64,000 nt of DNA from Rhodoblastus sp. (GTDB lineage: Bacteria; Pseudomonadota; Alphaproteobacteria; Rhizobiales; Beijerinckiaceae), in the NCBI RefSeq assembly GCF_019449565.1, contig NZ_JAGRPM010000022.1, forward strand, positions 1 through 64,000, in the 5' to 3' direction. The position numbers and the translations under genes were made by a program. Under the pieces are notes generated by a model that saw nothing but the letters and a program-made list of their open reading frames with translations, was not told where the DNA came from and searched no databases. Of this stretch, positions 18,222 to 27,654 are shown one piece after another. How positions within the stretch are numbered: the first letter of the stretch is position 1; every line of letters starts with the position of its first letter.

Positions 18222-18505
18222 TTGCGGCCTCGACGCAAGGCGCGGCCGATCAATTGCGCCGTCGAGGCGCCGGAGAGCAGCACCAGAGCCCATATGACGA
18301 TGAGCTTGAAGGCGGCGAGAGCCGAATCCGCGCGCGGCAGCAGCCCGAGCGCGACCAGCCCGAGGCCGAGATTATCGGCCTTGGCGAGCGCGTGCAGGCG
18401 GGTGAGGGAATCGGGAAAGCGCAGCAGCCCGACGGTACCGGCGAAAAAGAAGAAGACGCCAGCACCGATCGCGCAGAGGCTGAAAAGATCGACCAGCGGG
18501 ATCAT
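18218..18505 (-). CDS. mnhG: Na+/H+ antiporter subunit G-like (MnhG)
   Basis: 95 residues with three hydrophobic helices. The motif GTVGLLRFPDSLTRLHALAKADNLG is the MnhG/PhaG signature. A basic tail (RALRRGRK) ends the protein. Overlaps MnhF (18502-18505) and the DUF4040-MnhB gene. Confidence 0.88.
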   Translation of the reverse strand: MIPLVDLFSLCAIGAGVFFFFAGTVGLLRFPDSLTRLHALAKADNLGLGLVALGLLPRADSALAAFKLIVIWALVLLSGASTAQLIGRALRRGRK

Positions 18506-18789
18506 GGTTCGGTCTCTCCCAACTCGGTCTCGTCGTCATCTGTTTCGAGCAGATTGACGAAGGCCATGGTGGCGAAGGCGGCGAGCAGGGCGAGCCCCAG
18601 CGCGACATCGTCGACGCCCGGGACGCCGGTGGCGTAGGCGGTCAGCAGCAGCGCCGCGATTCCGCCCGTGCCGAGCAACTGAACCGCCATCAGCCGGTCG
18701 ACGTCGTCGGGGCCGCGCAAAATGCGGACGAGGCCGACGGCCACGGTGAGAACGATAAGGCCCGCCGCGGCGAGCAGCGGTTCATTCAT
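18502..18789 (-). CDS. mnhF: Na+/H+ antiporter subunit F-like (MnhF)
   Basis: 95 residues, three helices, with VGLVRILRGPDDVDRLMAVQ, the MnhF/PhaF signature. An acidic tail (LLETDDDETELGETEP) is an unusual addition. The start at 18789 overlaps the MnhE stop (GAATGA-type junction, 18782-18789), so translation is coupled. Confidence 0.87.
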   Translation of the reverse strand: MNEPLLAAAGLIVLTVAVGLVRILRGPDDVDRLMAVQLLGTGGIAALLLTAYATGVPGVDDVALGLALLAAFATMAFVNLLETDDDETELGETEP

Positions 18790-19270
18790 AGCCGGTCGCC
18801 TTTTTGAACAAGGCCTCGTCCGCCGCCAGATTGGCCGCAACCGGTTGGGACCTGTCGAGAGCGTGGACTTGCAGAGTCCCGCCTTCGGCGCCGGTCGGCA
18901 GGGTTCCCGGCTGGAGGCTCTGATATAGGCAGAACGCGTTGCGGGATTCGCCCGACGGGAGCGTCAAGGGGCAGGCGACGAAACCCGGATTGAGATCGAG
19001 GCGTGGCGAAAGCGCGCGGCGGGCGACATCGAAGCCCGCGAAAATGGAGCCGCGCAGGAAGCGCAGGACGAGGGCGGCAAGGGGCGCGAGGCGCGGCTGG
19101 GCGTGGCCCGGCGGCAGGAGCCGGAGGCTGATCCAGACCGCGCCGCCCGCTGTGACAAGCCCAACGGGGAGGTCCTTGGCCGTCCAGCCCGCGATCATGA
19201 GCCACAGGCCGAAGAAAAAGGCGAGGCGGGCCGCGAGAACTTTGGTTGGTGTCGGCGCGCCGGGGGACAT
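18782..19270 (-). CDS. mnhE: Na+/H+ antiporter subunit E-like (MnhE)
   Basis: 162 residues, first gene of the seven-gene Mrp-like operon. Two N-terminal hydrophobic helices precede a cytoplasmic domain with VACPLTLPSGESRNAFCLYQ and VHALDR, matching the MnhE/PhaE C-terminal region. The ATG at 19270 has GAGG seven bases upstream; a frame extension to 19309 is less likely. The gap to the upstream helicase gene is 98 bp, enough for a promoter. Confidence 0.82.
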   Translation of the reverse strand: MSPGAPTPTKVLAARLAFFFGLWLMIAGWTAKDLPVGLVTAGGAVWISLRLLPPGHAQPRLAPLAALVLRFLRGSIFAGFDVARRALSPRLDLNPGFVACPLTLPSGESRNAFCLYQSLQPGTLPTGAEGGTLQVHALDRSQPVAANLAADEALFKKATGYE

Positions 19271-19368
19271 GAAGGCCTCGAATATTGCGGTGCGGTGGAA
19301 TGCTAGCATCGCCGCTCCGGACCGGCAACGCTTGCAGCGCGCCGGTCGAGCCGCTCAACATCAAACGA

Positions 19369-21453
19369 TCATCGCCACATGCCGCGCATTCGTGCGCCCA
19401 GGTCGATCCGCGCGCCAAGATCGATCCGCGTTTGATGCGCCGATCCGTGTCCAGTGGGTTCGGCGGCGGGAGGCGGCCATGAGACTTTTTCGAAACTGGG
19501 CGTGAGGGACTCGGGAATGAAGCGGCTGCGCGCGGCATAGACATGGCGGTCGCCGCGACTGTGCTGGCCGTGCGTGAAGAAGCGCTGCGGGATCAGCAGA
19601 TGCAGGCTGTCCTTGGCCCGGGTCATCGCCACATAGAGCAAGCGCCGCTCCTCCTCGATCTCCGCGCTGGAGCCGGTGGCGAGGTCCGATGGAATGCAGC
19701 CGTCCACGACATTGAGCAGAAAGACCGATTTCCATTCCTGCCCCTTGGCGGAATGAATGGTGGAGAGGATGAGATAATCCTCGTCGCGCAGCGGGACGCC
19801 GGCCTCGGCGCTGGTTGCGTCGGGCGGGTCGAGCGTCAGTTCGGTCAGGAAGCGTTCGCGCGAGGGATAGGTCGCGGCGATCTGCTCAAGCTGGACGAGG
19901 TCGATCTGGCGCGTCGTCGGGTCCTCGTGCAGGCGTTCGAGATGCGGTTCATACCATGCGCGGGCGCGGCTCATCGCTGCGGGCCAGATCGCCTGCGCTC
20001 CATGCAGGTCCTGCACGGCGGCGACGAATCCCGGCCAGAAATCGCCCGCCTTCACCGGCGAGGGCAGGGCGGCCAGCGCCGCGACAGGGTCGCTTTGCGT
20101 GCCGATCTCGTCGAGCGCGCGCCGGGCGGTGGAGGGGCCGACGCCTGGAAGGATCTGCAACAGGCGAAAGCCTGCAATTCGGTCGCGCGGGTTCTGCGCG
20201 AAGCGCAGCATGGCCAGCAAATCCTTGACATGGGCGCTGTCGAGAAATTTGAGCCCGCCGAATTTCACGAATGGAATGTTGCGCCGGGTCAGCTCCACTT
20301 CGAGCGGGCCGCTGTGATGGGCGGCGCGGAACAGCACGGCCTGCGACTTGAGCTTTTCGCCGGCCTCGCGCGCCTCAAGCACCTTTTCGACGATGTAATT
20401 GGCCTGGCCGGTCTCGTCGCGCACGACGACGAGCGCGGGCAGTCGCGCTGACGCGCGTTCCGTCCAGAGGTTCTTGGCGAAACGCTCCTTGGCCAGCCCG
20501 ATGACGCCATTGGCGGCGGCGAGGATCGGCTGGGTCGAGCGGTAATTGCGGTCGAGCGTGACGATCTTGGCGGGGGGCGCAAACTGGCCGGGAAATTCCA
20601 GAATATTGCGCACCTCCGCCGCGCGGAAGGAATAGATCGATTGGGCGTCGTCGCCGACGACGGTGAGTCCGCGCCCGTCCGGCTTCAGGCCGGTCAGGAT
20701 CGAAGCCTGCAGCCGATTGGTGTCCTGATATTCATCGACCAGCACATGGTCGAAGCGTCCGCTCATTTCGGCGGCAAGCGCCGGTTCGGCGGCCATCTGC
20801 GCCCAATAAAGCAGCAGGTCGTCGTAATCTAGGATGTTCTGCCTCTGCTTGGCCTCGACATAGGCCGCGAACATCGCGCGAAGCTGTTCGCTCCAGCCGG
20901 CGCACCAGGGGAAATTCTTGCCCAGAACCTCATCCAGCGGCCGTTCGGCATTGACGGCGCGGGAATAGATGGCGAGGCATGTCGCCTTGGCTGGAAACCG
21001 CTTTTCCGTCTTCGAGAAGCCGAGGTCGTGGCGCACGAGATTGAGCAGGTCGGCGCTGTCCTCGCGGTCGTGAATGGTGAAATCGGCGTCGAGCCCGATC
21101 AGCGGCGCATATTCGCGCAGCAGCCGCGCGCCGATTCCGTGAAAAGTGCCGGCCCAGGCCAGCGCGAAGGCCAGCGAATCGCCCTTGGCGCCGAGCGCCT
21201 CGGCGCAGATCCGCTGCACGCGCCTGCACATTTCGGACGCCGCGCGCCGCGAAAAAGTCATCAGGAGAATGCGGCGCGGATCGGCGCCCGTGGCGATCAG
21301 ATGAGCGACGCGATGGGCCAGCGTATTGGTTTTGCCGGAGCCCGCGCCAGCGATGACGAGCAGCGGCCCGCCGCAAGAAGCGCCGCCGACGCCGAATTCT
21401 ACGGCGTGGCGCTGCTCTGCATTGAGTTTGTCGAGATAGGCGGCCGCGCTCAC
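19369..21453 (-). CDS. UvrD/Rep-family ATP-dependent DNA helicase
   Basis: 694 residues, superfamily 1A helicase. Motif I GAGSGKT (residues 36-42), motif Ia/Ib TFSRRAASEM, motif II DEYQDT (about residue 240), motif III GDDAQSIYSFR, motif IV region NYRST, motif V STIHSAKGQEW and motif VI VAMTRAKDSL are all present. It is shorter than UvrD at the C-terminus and lacks the long basic tail, so a UvrD/PcrA paralogue is likely rather than the housekeeping UvrD. It starts at GTG with an excellent GGGGAGAA ribosome site. Roles may include repair or replication restart. Confidence 0.9.
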   Translation of the reverse strand: MSAAAYLDKLNAEQRHAVEFGVGGASCGGPLLVIAGAGSGKTNTLAHRVAHLIATGADPRRILLMTFSRRAASEMCRRVQRICAEALGAKGDSLAFALAWAGTFHGIGARLLREYAPLIGLDADFTIHDREDSADLLNLVRHDLGFSKTEKRFPAKATCLAIYSRAVNAERPLDEVLGKNFPWCAGWSEQLRAMFAAYVEAKQRQNILDYDDLLLYWAQMAAEPALAAEMSGRFDHVLVDEYQDTNRLQASILTGLKPDGRGLTVVGDDAQSIYSFRAAEVRNILEFPGQFAPPAKIVTLDRNYRSTQPILAAANGVIGLAKERFAKNLWTERASARLPALVVVRDETGQANYIVEKVLEAREAGEKLKSQAVLFRAAHHSGPLEVELTRRNIPFVKFGGLKFLDSAHVKDLLAMLRFAQNPRDRIAGFRLLQILPGVGPSTARRALDEIGTQSDPVAALAALPSPVKAGDFWPGFVAAVQDLHGAQAIWPAAMSRARAWYEPHLERLHEDPTTRQIDLVQLEQIAATYPSRERFLTELTLDPPDATSAEAGVPLRDEDYLILSTIHSAKGQEWKSVFLLNVVDGCIPSDLATGSSAEIEEERRLLYVAMTRAKDSLHLLIPQRFFTHGQHSRGDRHVYAARSRFIPESLTPSFEKVSWPPPAAEPTGHGSAHQTRIDLGARIDLGARMRGMWR

Positions 21454-21615
21454 CAGCTTCTCCCCAGCGTCCCCGATTTTGCGAATCGGGGCGTGTTCGC
21501 ATGAACATAGTACGAACGAAAAGGGGGCTCAAAGCTTTTCGCGGCCAGCGGCCAAAGCGGTCTCAAAGGAAATCGCCGACGCGGCTGGTCAGGCCTGCGT
21601 CGGCGTCCGTTCGGA

Positions 21616-21798
21616 TCAGCGACGGTTGACGCGGCGCACGGTGCGGCGGGTGGAACGGTGCGCGGCGCCGACAGCCGTCACTGTCTTGGTCGGCTGGACG
21701 CCAACGACAGCGGCGTCTTGCGAGACGAGAACAGGGAGGGCGGCGACAGGCTCGGCGAGCAGCGCAAGAGCGCCAAGGGCAAAGAAAAATTTCTTCAT
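21616..21798 (-). CDS. Small secreted basic protein, hypothetical
   Basis: 60 residues: a signal peptide (MKKFFFALGALALLAEPVAA) followed by a short mature part that ends strongly basic (HRSTRRTVRRVNRR). GGGAGATC precedes the ATG by five bases. I do not recognise a family. The clear signal peptide and ribosome site make the gene real. The arginine-rich tail could bind a surface polymer or nucleic acid; this is speculation. Confidence 0.65.
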   Translation of the reverse strand: MKKFFFALGALALLAEPVAALPVLVSQDAAVVGVQPTKTVTAVGAAHRSTRRTVRRVNRR

Positions 21799-22013
21799 TT
21801 TTGATCTCCCGAAAAATCTTTGAAGGGACAAGCACTCGGTATGGGACTTCGAGCCATCACGAGACGGCCAGTCCAGCTTAGTCCCGATACATGTCGTTTA
21901 GAAAGGCCCTGGAGGCCCGGATTGCCGACATATGCGTTGAACTGAAGTTCGATACGAAAGCGGCGGCAATCTTGCTTGTCTCGCGCCAGCTACGGCGATC
22001 TTCGGTCGGGACA

Positions 22014-22835
22014 ATGAGCGAGCAAACCTGCATTCTGGTGCTTGGAATGGGCCCCCTGGCCTCGACGGCGGCGCGTCTGCTGCTTCTGGCCGGCTATGCG
22101 GTGGCGATTTACCAGGCCGAAGACCCGAAAATCCTGCGCCGCAAGATGTCTTTCGCCGATGCCTGGGCGGGCGGGCGCGCCTGTCTCGATGGGGTGGAAG
22201 CGCGGATGGTCCGGCGCGAGCGGGAATTTTTGGCAGGTTTGCGCCAAAAAAGTTTCATTCCTGTCCTCGCGCGCCCGGTCGTCGGCGCGGTCGAGCGTTG
22301 GCCCTGGGACGTGATCGTCGACTGCGGCGGCGAAAGCGCAAGCGCAGGGCGGATGAATTCCTTCTACGCTCCCTTCCGCGTCGGCCTTGGGCCGGGGTCT
22401 GTCGCGGGCGAGGATTGCGACGTCGTGATCGCGACGGACGGGCCGGACCCAGGCGCCGTGATCCGGGCGGGAAGCGCGCCGCGCGTCGAGGCGAGCGGCG
22501 AGATTGGCTTCCACACGGCTGGATTGGCCGAAGCGCCGCATTCGGGGCGGTTCCGGGCAGAGCGCGAGATCGGCGAAATGGTTTCCCGTGGCGACCTGCT
22601 CGGCCATCTCGGCGAGACGCCGATCACCGCGCCGCGCGCCGGGCGTCTGGTCGGTTTACGCCGGCCCGGGGCGGCGGTGGCCGAGGGTGAGGCCTTGGCC
22701 GAAGTCGCGCTCGATCCGCTGACGCCTTTTTCCGGCGTCGGCAGAGGCGAGCAGGCCATCGCGCGCGCGGTGCTGCTTGCGGTTCAAATGGAGCTGAATG
22801 GCTGGGCGCCGGTGGAGCTGAAGGGGCTAGTCTGA
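22014..22835 (+). CDS. YqeB-like molybdenum-hydroxylase accessory protein (first copy)
   Basis: 273 residues. The N-terminus ILVLGMGPLASTAARLLLLAGYAVAI is a dinucleotide-fold-like beta-alpha-beta with a glycine loop. DPKILRRKMSFADAWAGG, FRVGLGPGSVAGEDCDVVI and a C-terminal swivelling-type domain (GLRRPGAAVAEGEALAEVALDP) match the YqeB/EF2563 family. That family is found with selenium-dependent molybdenum hydroxylases and XdhC-like maturation. A second member occurs at 47145 inside the nif island. Here it has no Mo enzyme neighbour and faces marC with stops one base apart. ATG at 22014 chosen; the frame opens at 21891. Confidence 0.6.
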   Translation: MSEQTCILVLGMGPLASTAARLLLLAGYAVAIYQAEDPKILRRKMSFADAWAGGRACLDGVEARMVRREREFLAGLRQKSFIPVLARPVVGAVERWPWDVIVDCGGESASAGRMNSFYAPFRVGLGPGSVAGEDCDVVIATDGPDPGAVIRAGSAPRVEASGEIGFHTAGLAEAPHSGRFRAEREIGEMVSRGDLLGHLGETPITAPRAGRLVGLRRPGAAVAEGEALAEVALDPLTPFSGVGRGEQAIARAVLLAVQMELNGWAPVELKGLV

Positions 22836-22836
22836 A

Positions 22837-23481
22837 TCAACCGCCGGTCTTGAACAGCGGCACGAAGAAATCGCTCGTTCCAATCAGCACGAATTGCACG
22901 CCGATACAGATCAGCAGGAAGCCGAACATGCGGGTCATGGCGTCGATGCCGTTCGGGCCGAGGAAGCGCACGAGCAGGATCGAGCCGCGCAGCACCAGCC
23001 AGGTGAACAGGGTCGTCAGGGCGATGCCGATCAGGACGATGACATTGCCGAGCGCGATCTTGTCGTCCGGAATTTGCGCCGAAGTGGCCAAAACTACGGA
23101 AATCGAGCCGGGACCACTCAATGAAGGCATTGCGAGCGGGGAGAAGGCGATGTCCTTCTGGGCGGCGACCTTCTCGCCGGCCGGGGCGCTCGGCGGGAAA
23201 ACCATGCGGAAGCCGAGCGTCGAGACCAGCAGGCCGCCGGCGATACGAATGCCGGGCAGGGAGATGCCGAAAAAGCCGATGATGAACCGGCCCGCGATCA
23301 GGAAGGTCGAGAGGATGCAGAAGGCGTAGAGGCAGCCGAGCAGGGTCTGGCGGTTACGCTCCTCCGGCGTCATTCCGGCGGTGAGCGCGATCAGCAGCGG
23401 CGCCGTGCTGAATGGATTCATGATCGGCAGCAGGCCGGCGATCACAAGAAGCACGAGTTCGATAAATCGGAAGGCGGTCAT
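22837..23481 (-). CDS. marC: MarC-family integral membrane protein
   Basis: 214 residues, six hydrophobic helices, with PIMNPFSTAPLLIALTAGMTPEERNRQ and IAFSPLAMPSLSGPGSISVV, the signatures of the MarC (UPF0056/NAAT) family. Function is unsettled; the family was once linked to multiple antibiotic resistance. Encoded alone and convergent with the YqeB-like gene. Confidence 0.88.
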   Translation of the reverse strand: MTAFRFIELVLLVIAGLLPIMNPFSTAPLLIALTAGMTPEERNRQTLLGCLYAFCILSTFLIAGRFIIGFFGISLPGIRIAGGLLVSTLGFRMVFPPSAPAGEKVAAQKDIAFSPLAMPSLSGPGSISVVLATSAQIPDDKIALGNVIVLIGIALTTLFTWLVLRGSILLVRFLGPNGIDAMTRMFGFLLICIGVQFVLIGTSDFFVPLFKTGG

Positions 23482-23593
23482 ATACGGTCCTCGGCCCGTC
23501 GCATGGGACGCGCCTTCGCATGGCGGCTCGCGGCCCGCACGTCAACCCCTTTGGGGGCGAGCAGAGCATTGGGGGCGATGCGGAGCCCGAGGC

Positions 23594-24595
23594 TTAATGG
23601 CCCTGGATCCGCAACTTTCCCCAAAACACCGCGTGAACGACCACTGAATAGATCAGAACGACCGGCAAGGCGACGAGACCAGCGCCCCAGAACAGGAAGG
23701 ACAGCGAGGATTCCGGCGCCGCCGCGCTGGCCACCGTGACGCTATAGGGGATCATAAAGGGCCAGAAGGCCGCCGCCAGAAAGCCAAAGGCGGAGAGAAA
23801 GAACAGGATCGTGAAGGCGAAGGGCTGGCCGTCGCGGCGCGACTTGACCCCGCGCAGCGCGCCGAACAGCGACAGCGCGCCAGCCAGCGCGAAAAGCGCG
23901 GCCCAGGGCCGTTCCGTCAGCCGCATCACCACGCCTTGCGCCTGGACCAGCGTCACGATGGTGGCGAGAAAGAGCGTCGCGGCCATGCCCCCGGCGAGAA
24001 AGGGCGCGCGTTGATAGGCCCAGTCGCGCAGGCGGGTCGGCGATTTCAGGATCAGCCAGCCGGCGCCGAGCAGGCCATAGCCGAACATGAGGCCAATTCC
24101 GCACAGCACGGGCAAGGGCCGCAGCCATTCGAACGGCCCGCCGGCATATTGATTGTCCTTGATCGGAATGCCGAGGATCATTGCGCCAACGGCTGCGCCC
24201 TGGACGAAGGCGACAAGGCCCGAGCCGATCCAGAAGCCGGCGCTCCAAAGGCTCGAAGGCCCGCCGCGCCCGCGAAATTCGAACGCGACGCCCCGGAACA
24301 TCAAGCCGAACAGCAGGAGCAGAACCGGGAAATAGAAGGCGGGCAGGAAGATCGCGTAGACGGCGGGAAAAGCCGCGAAAAGCGAGGCGCCGACGACGAT
24401 CAGCCAGGTCTCGTTGCCGTCCCAGAAGGGCGAGATCGACCCCATCATCTCTTCGCGCAATTCGGGATCGCGCGTCGCGCCGAACAACATGCCGACGCCG
24501 AGATCGAAGCCGTCGAGAACGACATAGACGATAATGGAGAAGGCGATGGCCCCGGCCCAGAACAGGGCGAGGTCGGAAGGCGCGGCGGGGCTCAT
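23594..24595 (-). CDS. cydB: Cytochrome bd-type quinol oxidase subunit II
   Basis: 333 residues, eight to nine membrane helices. The N-terminal YVVLDGFDLGVGMLFG and SPFWDGNETWLIVVGASLFAAFP are conserved CydB/CioB motifs. It partners CydA in a quinol oxidase that reduces oxygen at low concentration. The start overlaps the cydA stop (ATGA, 24592-24595). No small CydX frame follows. High-affinity oxygen removal fits protection of nitrogenase, though the genes lie outside the nif island. Confidence 0.92.
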   Translation of the reverse strand: MSPAAPSDLALFWAGAIAFSIIVYVVLDGFDLGVGMLFGATRDPELREEMMGSISPFWDGNETWLIVVGASLFAAFPAVYAIFLPAFYFPVLLLLFGLMFRGVAFEFRGRGGPSSLWSAGFWIGSGLVAFVQGAAVGAMILGIPIKDNQYAGGPFEWLRPLPVLCGIGLMFGYGLLGAGWLILKSPTRLRDWAYQRAPFLAGGMAATLFLATIVTLVQAQGVVMRLTERPWAALFALAGALSLFGALRGVKSRRDGQPFAFTILFFLSAFGFLAAAFWPFMIPYSVTVASAAAPESSLSFLFWGAGLVALPVVLIYSVVVHAVFWGKLRIQGH

Positions 24596-25953
24596 TGCAC
24601 GGGCTCCGTGTTCAGGCCATAGCCTGCGGCGGGCTGCGTCCTGCGCGTCAGCCCGTCGCGCATCAGGCGATAGAAATAGACGACGCCGAAAGCATAGATG
24701 AGGGAATAGACGAGGATATAGCCGGCGAGGGAGGCCAGCACCATGGGCGTCGAAAGCGAAGGCGTCACGGCGTCCTTGGTGCGCAGCAGCCCATAGACCA
24801 CCCAGGGCTGGCGGCCGACTTCGGCGGTGAACCAGCCGGCGAGCACGGCGACGAAGCCGGTGGGGAAGGAGAGGAAGGCCAGCCAAAGGAACCAGCGTTC
24901 GTCCTCGAGCCGCCCCAGCACCCGCAGGAGAACGCCGCCCCAGGAAATGGCCATCATCACAAGGGCCATGCCCACCATGATGCGGAAGGTCCAGAACGGT
25001 ATCAGCACGGGCGGACGGTCCTGGACTGGAAAGGAATCGATGCCGACTTCCTTCGAATCCCATGTTCCGGTGGCGATGAAGCTGCCCAGGCGCGGGATGG
25101 ACAGCGCATAGAGATTGCGTCCCGTGGCTTCGTCCGGCCAGCCGACCAGCACTTCCGCCGCGGGCTGCTCGTCATGCCAGCGCGCCTCGATCGCCGCGAA
25201 TTTGGCGGGCTGATATTTGTGCACGATGTCCCCGGCCAGATGGCCCAACAGGATTTGCGCGGGAATCAGCACTGCGGCGAGGCCAAGGCCCCAATCCAGC
25301 ATCACGCGCGATTCCTCCCAGGCCGTTCCGCGCAGGCGATGCCAGGCGCCCGTCGCGGCGACGCACATGCTGGTGGTGAGGAAGGCGCCGAGCAGCATAT
25401 GCGGCCAGCGGATGCGCTGAACCGGGCCAAGCAGAATGGCCTTCCAATCGTCCGGGATGAGCTTGCCGTCAACGATCGTATGGCCGAGCGGGACCTGCAT
25501 CCAGCTGTTGTTGCAAAGGATCCAGTAGGACGAAAGCATCGTCCCCAATGCGACCATGCAGCAGGAGAAAAAATAGAACCAGGGCGGCGTCCGGTCGCGC
25601 CCCAATAGCATGATTCCGAAAAAGGACGCCTCCAGCAGGAAGGCGGTGAAGGCTTCATAGCCGAGCAGGGGCCCCTGGATCGAGCCGGTGCGCTCCGACA
25701 GCGCGCTCCAATTCGTGCCGAACTGGAAGGCCATGACGATGCCGCTGACGACGCCCATGGCGAAGGACAGCGCGAAGACCTTGAGCCAGAAATCGAACAG
25801 CCGCCGGTAGACCGGGTTCCGCGTGGCCATCGACATGCCCTCGATGGTCGCGAGCCACGCGGCGAGGCCGATGGTGAAGGAGGGAAAAATAATGTGGAAG
25901 CTGACCACGAAGGCGAATTGAATTCGGGACAGGAGGACGGGGTCGAGTTCCAT
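24592..25953 (-). CDS. cydA: Cytochrome bd-type quinol oxidase subunit I, short Q-loop (CioA-like)
   Basis: 453 residues. Haem ligand candidates His20 and His185 and the buried glutamates Glu100 and Glu108 align with E. coli CydA His19/His186/Glu99/Glu107. The quinol loop is short, which is typical of CioA/cyanide-insensitive oxidases. EVGRQPWVVYGLLRTKDAVTP is a hallmark segment. It sits in the inner membrane, oxidises quinol and reduces oxygen to water. Upstream gap to the ClC gene is 200 bp and probably carries divergent promoters. Confidence 0.93.
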   Translation of the reverse strand: MELDPVLLSRIQFAFVVSFHIIFPSFTIGLAAWLATIEGMSMATRNPVYRRLFDFWLKVFALSFAMGVVSGIVMAFQFGTNWSALSERTGSIQGPLLGYEAFTAFLLEASFFGIMLLGRDRTPPWFYFFSCCMVALGTMLSSYWILCNNSWMQVPLGHTIVDGKLIPDDWKAILLGPVQRIRWPHMLLGAFLTTSMCVAATGAWHRLRGTAWEESRVMLDWGLGLAAVLIPAQILLGHLAGDIVHKYQPAKFAAIEARWHDEQPAAEVLVGWPDEATGRNLYALSIPRLGSFIATGTWDSKEVGIDSFPVQDRPPVLIPFWTFRIMVGMALVMMAISWGGVLLRVLGRLEDERWFLWLAFLSFPTGFVAVLAGWFTAEVGRQPWVVYGLLRTKDAVTPSLSTPMVLASLAGYILVYSLIYAFGVVYFYRLMRDGLTRRTQPAAGYGLNTEPVQ

Positions 25954-26154
25954 TCGCGGATTTCCGATAGGTCGCTGCGGAAACGGGCCGAATCGACGGT
26001 CCTTTTTCGACGGCCGGTAAGGAGCTTGACCGCATCGGAACCAGTGCGCCCGCCGCTGTCAAACAAAATCTCGCGATGCAGCGTGCAGCTTGCCGCCGCG
26101 TCTTCTTTCCTGCCAAGATGAAGGCGGACCATTGGCGGCGGCGGAGCGGCTGGG

Positions 26155-27546
26155 ATGAGCGAGATGCCGCAGGATGGCGGGCGGACGGAAGACGAAACGC
26201 GCGGCCTCGCCACGCTGGCGCTGCTTGCGCTGGCCACCGGCGCCGCCGCCGGGCTGATCGGCGCGATTTTCCGCCTTGCGCTCGACCGGGCGGATGGTTT
26301 TCGCGATTCGACGCTTGGCTGGATGCATGGCCGGTCCGCGTCCGGCTTTTTGGCTGTCGTGCTTCTCTGCGGCGCGGCCACGGCTCTTGCGGCCTGGCTG
26401 GCCCGGCGTTACGCGCCCCATGCGGCGGGCAGCGGCATTCCCCATGTCGAAGCGGTACTGCATGGCGAGGCCGCGCCCGCGCCTTTCCTGCTGTTGCCGG
26501 TCAAGTTTTTCGGCGGCCTGCTTGCTATCGGCTCCGGATTGGCTTTGGGCCGCGAGGGGCCGAGCGTGCAGATGGGCGCGAGCCTTGCCCATCAGGTTGG
26601 GCGGCTATTCGGGCTGGGCGCCGCCGATTGCCGGGTGCTGCTCGCGGCGGGGGCGGGCGCGGGTCTCGCCACGGCTTTTAACGCGCCAATCGCCGGCGCG
26701 GTCTTCGTGCTGGAGGAACTGGCGCAAAGGTTCGAGCGCCGCATGGCCATCGCCGCGCTCGCGGCCTCGGCGACGGCCATAGCGTTTGCGCGCCTGCTGC
26801 TCGGCGACGCGCCGGATTTCCATGTCGCCGCGCTCCTGCCGGCTTCCGCTGGGTCGCTGCTTCTGTTCCTTGTCGCGGGCGGCGTCGCGGGCGCGCTGGC
26901 CATCGCCTATAATCGCGCGCTGCTCGCGACGCTGGCCTTTTGCGAGGGGCTGACCCGCATTCCGCCGGTTTTGCGCGCGGCGGCGATCGGCGGAGGCGTC
27001 GGGGCGCTGGCCTGGTTCACGCCGTCGCTGGTCGGCGGCGGCGATGCGCTCACCCAGAGCGCCTTGCTTGGCCAAGGAGTCCTGCCCGGTAAAGGCGATT
27101 TCATCGGTCTTGCCTTGGTCTTTCTGGCGCGCTTCGCGCTCGGCGCGATTTCCTATGCCTCCGGGGCGCCGGGCGGGCTGTTTGCGCCGCTGCTGACGCT
27201 TGGCGCGCAATCGGGCCTGATGCTCGGCCTGTTGGGCAAGGCGCTTTTTCCCGGCGCCGGGATCGAGCCCGAATCCTTCGCGCTCGTTGGTATGGCGGCC
27301 TTTTTCACGGGCGTAGTTCGCACGCCTTTGACGGGCATCTTGCTGGTGACGGAAATGACCGCCAGCACCACCCTGCTATTGCCCATGCTCGGCGCCTGCT
27401 TCACCGCCATGCTGGTTCCGACCCTGGCCCGCAACGAGCCGATCTACGACTCGTTGCGCATTCTGACGCTGCGGCGCGAGCGCGCCATCGCGACGGAACG
27501 CGGCGCGGGGCGGCGCGAGAGTGCGGCTGGGGACGGCGCGGGATAA
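26155..27546 (+). CDS. ClC-family chloride/proton exchanger
   Basis: 463 residues. The three ion-path motifs are present: GSGIP (residues 92-96), GREGP with the gating Glu134, and GAPGGLFAP. The proton glutamate (Glu203 of E. coli ClcA) is conserved in FVLEELAQRF, so the protein is expected to be an exchanger and not a channel. No CBS domains follow. It may help acid resistance or charge balance. Divergent from cydAB. Confidence 0.88.
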   Translation: MSEMPQDGGRTEDETRGLATLALLALATGAAAGLIGAIFRLALDRADGFRDSTLGWMHGRSASGFLAVVLLCGAATALAAWLARRYAPHAAGSGIPHVEAVLHGEAAPAPFLLLPVKFFGGLLAIGSGLALGREGPSVQMGASLAHQVGRLFGLGAADCRVLLAAGAGAGLATAFNAPIAGAVFVLEELAQRFERRMAIAALAASATAIAFARLLLGDAPDFHVAALLPASAGSLLLFLVAGGVAGALAIAYNRALLATLAFCEGLTRIPPVLRAAAIGGGVGALAWFTPSLVGGGDALTQSALLGQGVLPGKGDFIGLALVFLARFALGAISYASGAPGGLFAPLLTLGAQSGLMLGLLGKALFPGAGIEPESFALVGMAAFFTGVVRTPLTGILLVTEMTASTTLLLPMLGACFTAMLVPTLARNEPIYDSLRILTLRRERAIATERGAGRRESAAGDGAG

Positions 27547-27654
27547 TGCGCGCGTCTGTGTCCTTCAGGCGACAGGCGGCGGCGGATTCAAGGACGAGAC
27601 GCGAAAGCCTTTGAATTCGCCAGCAAAAATGCCAAAGCTTTCTGTTGCGATAAG

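Noticed and set aside
23482..23593. A cydX-like small subunit after cydB
   Set aside because: No suitable small hydrophobic frame is present; CioAB-type oxidases often lack it.
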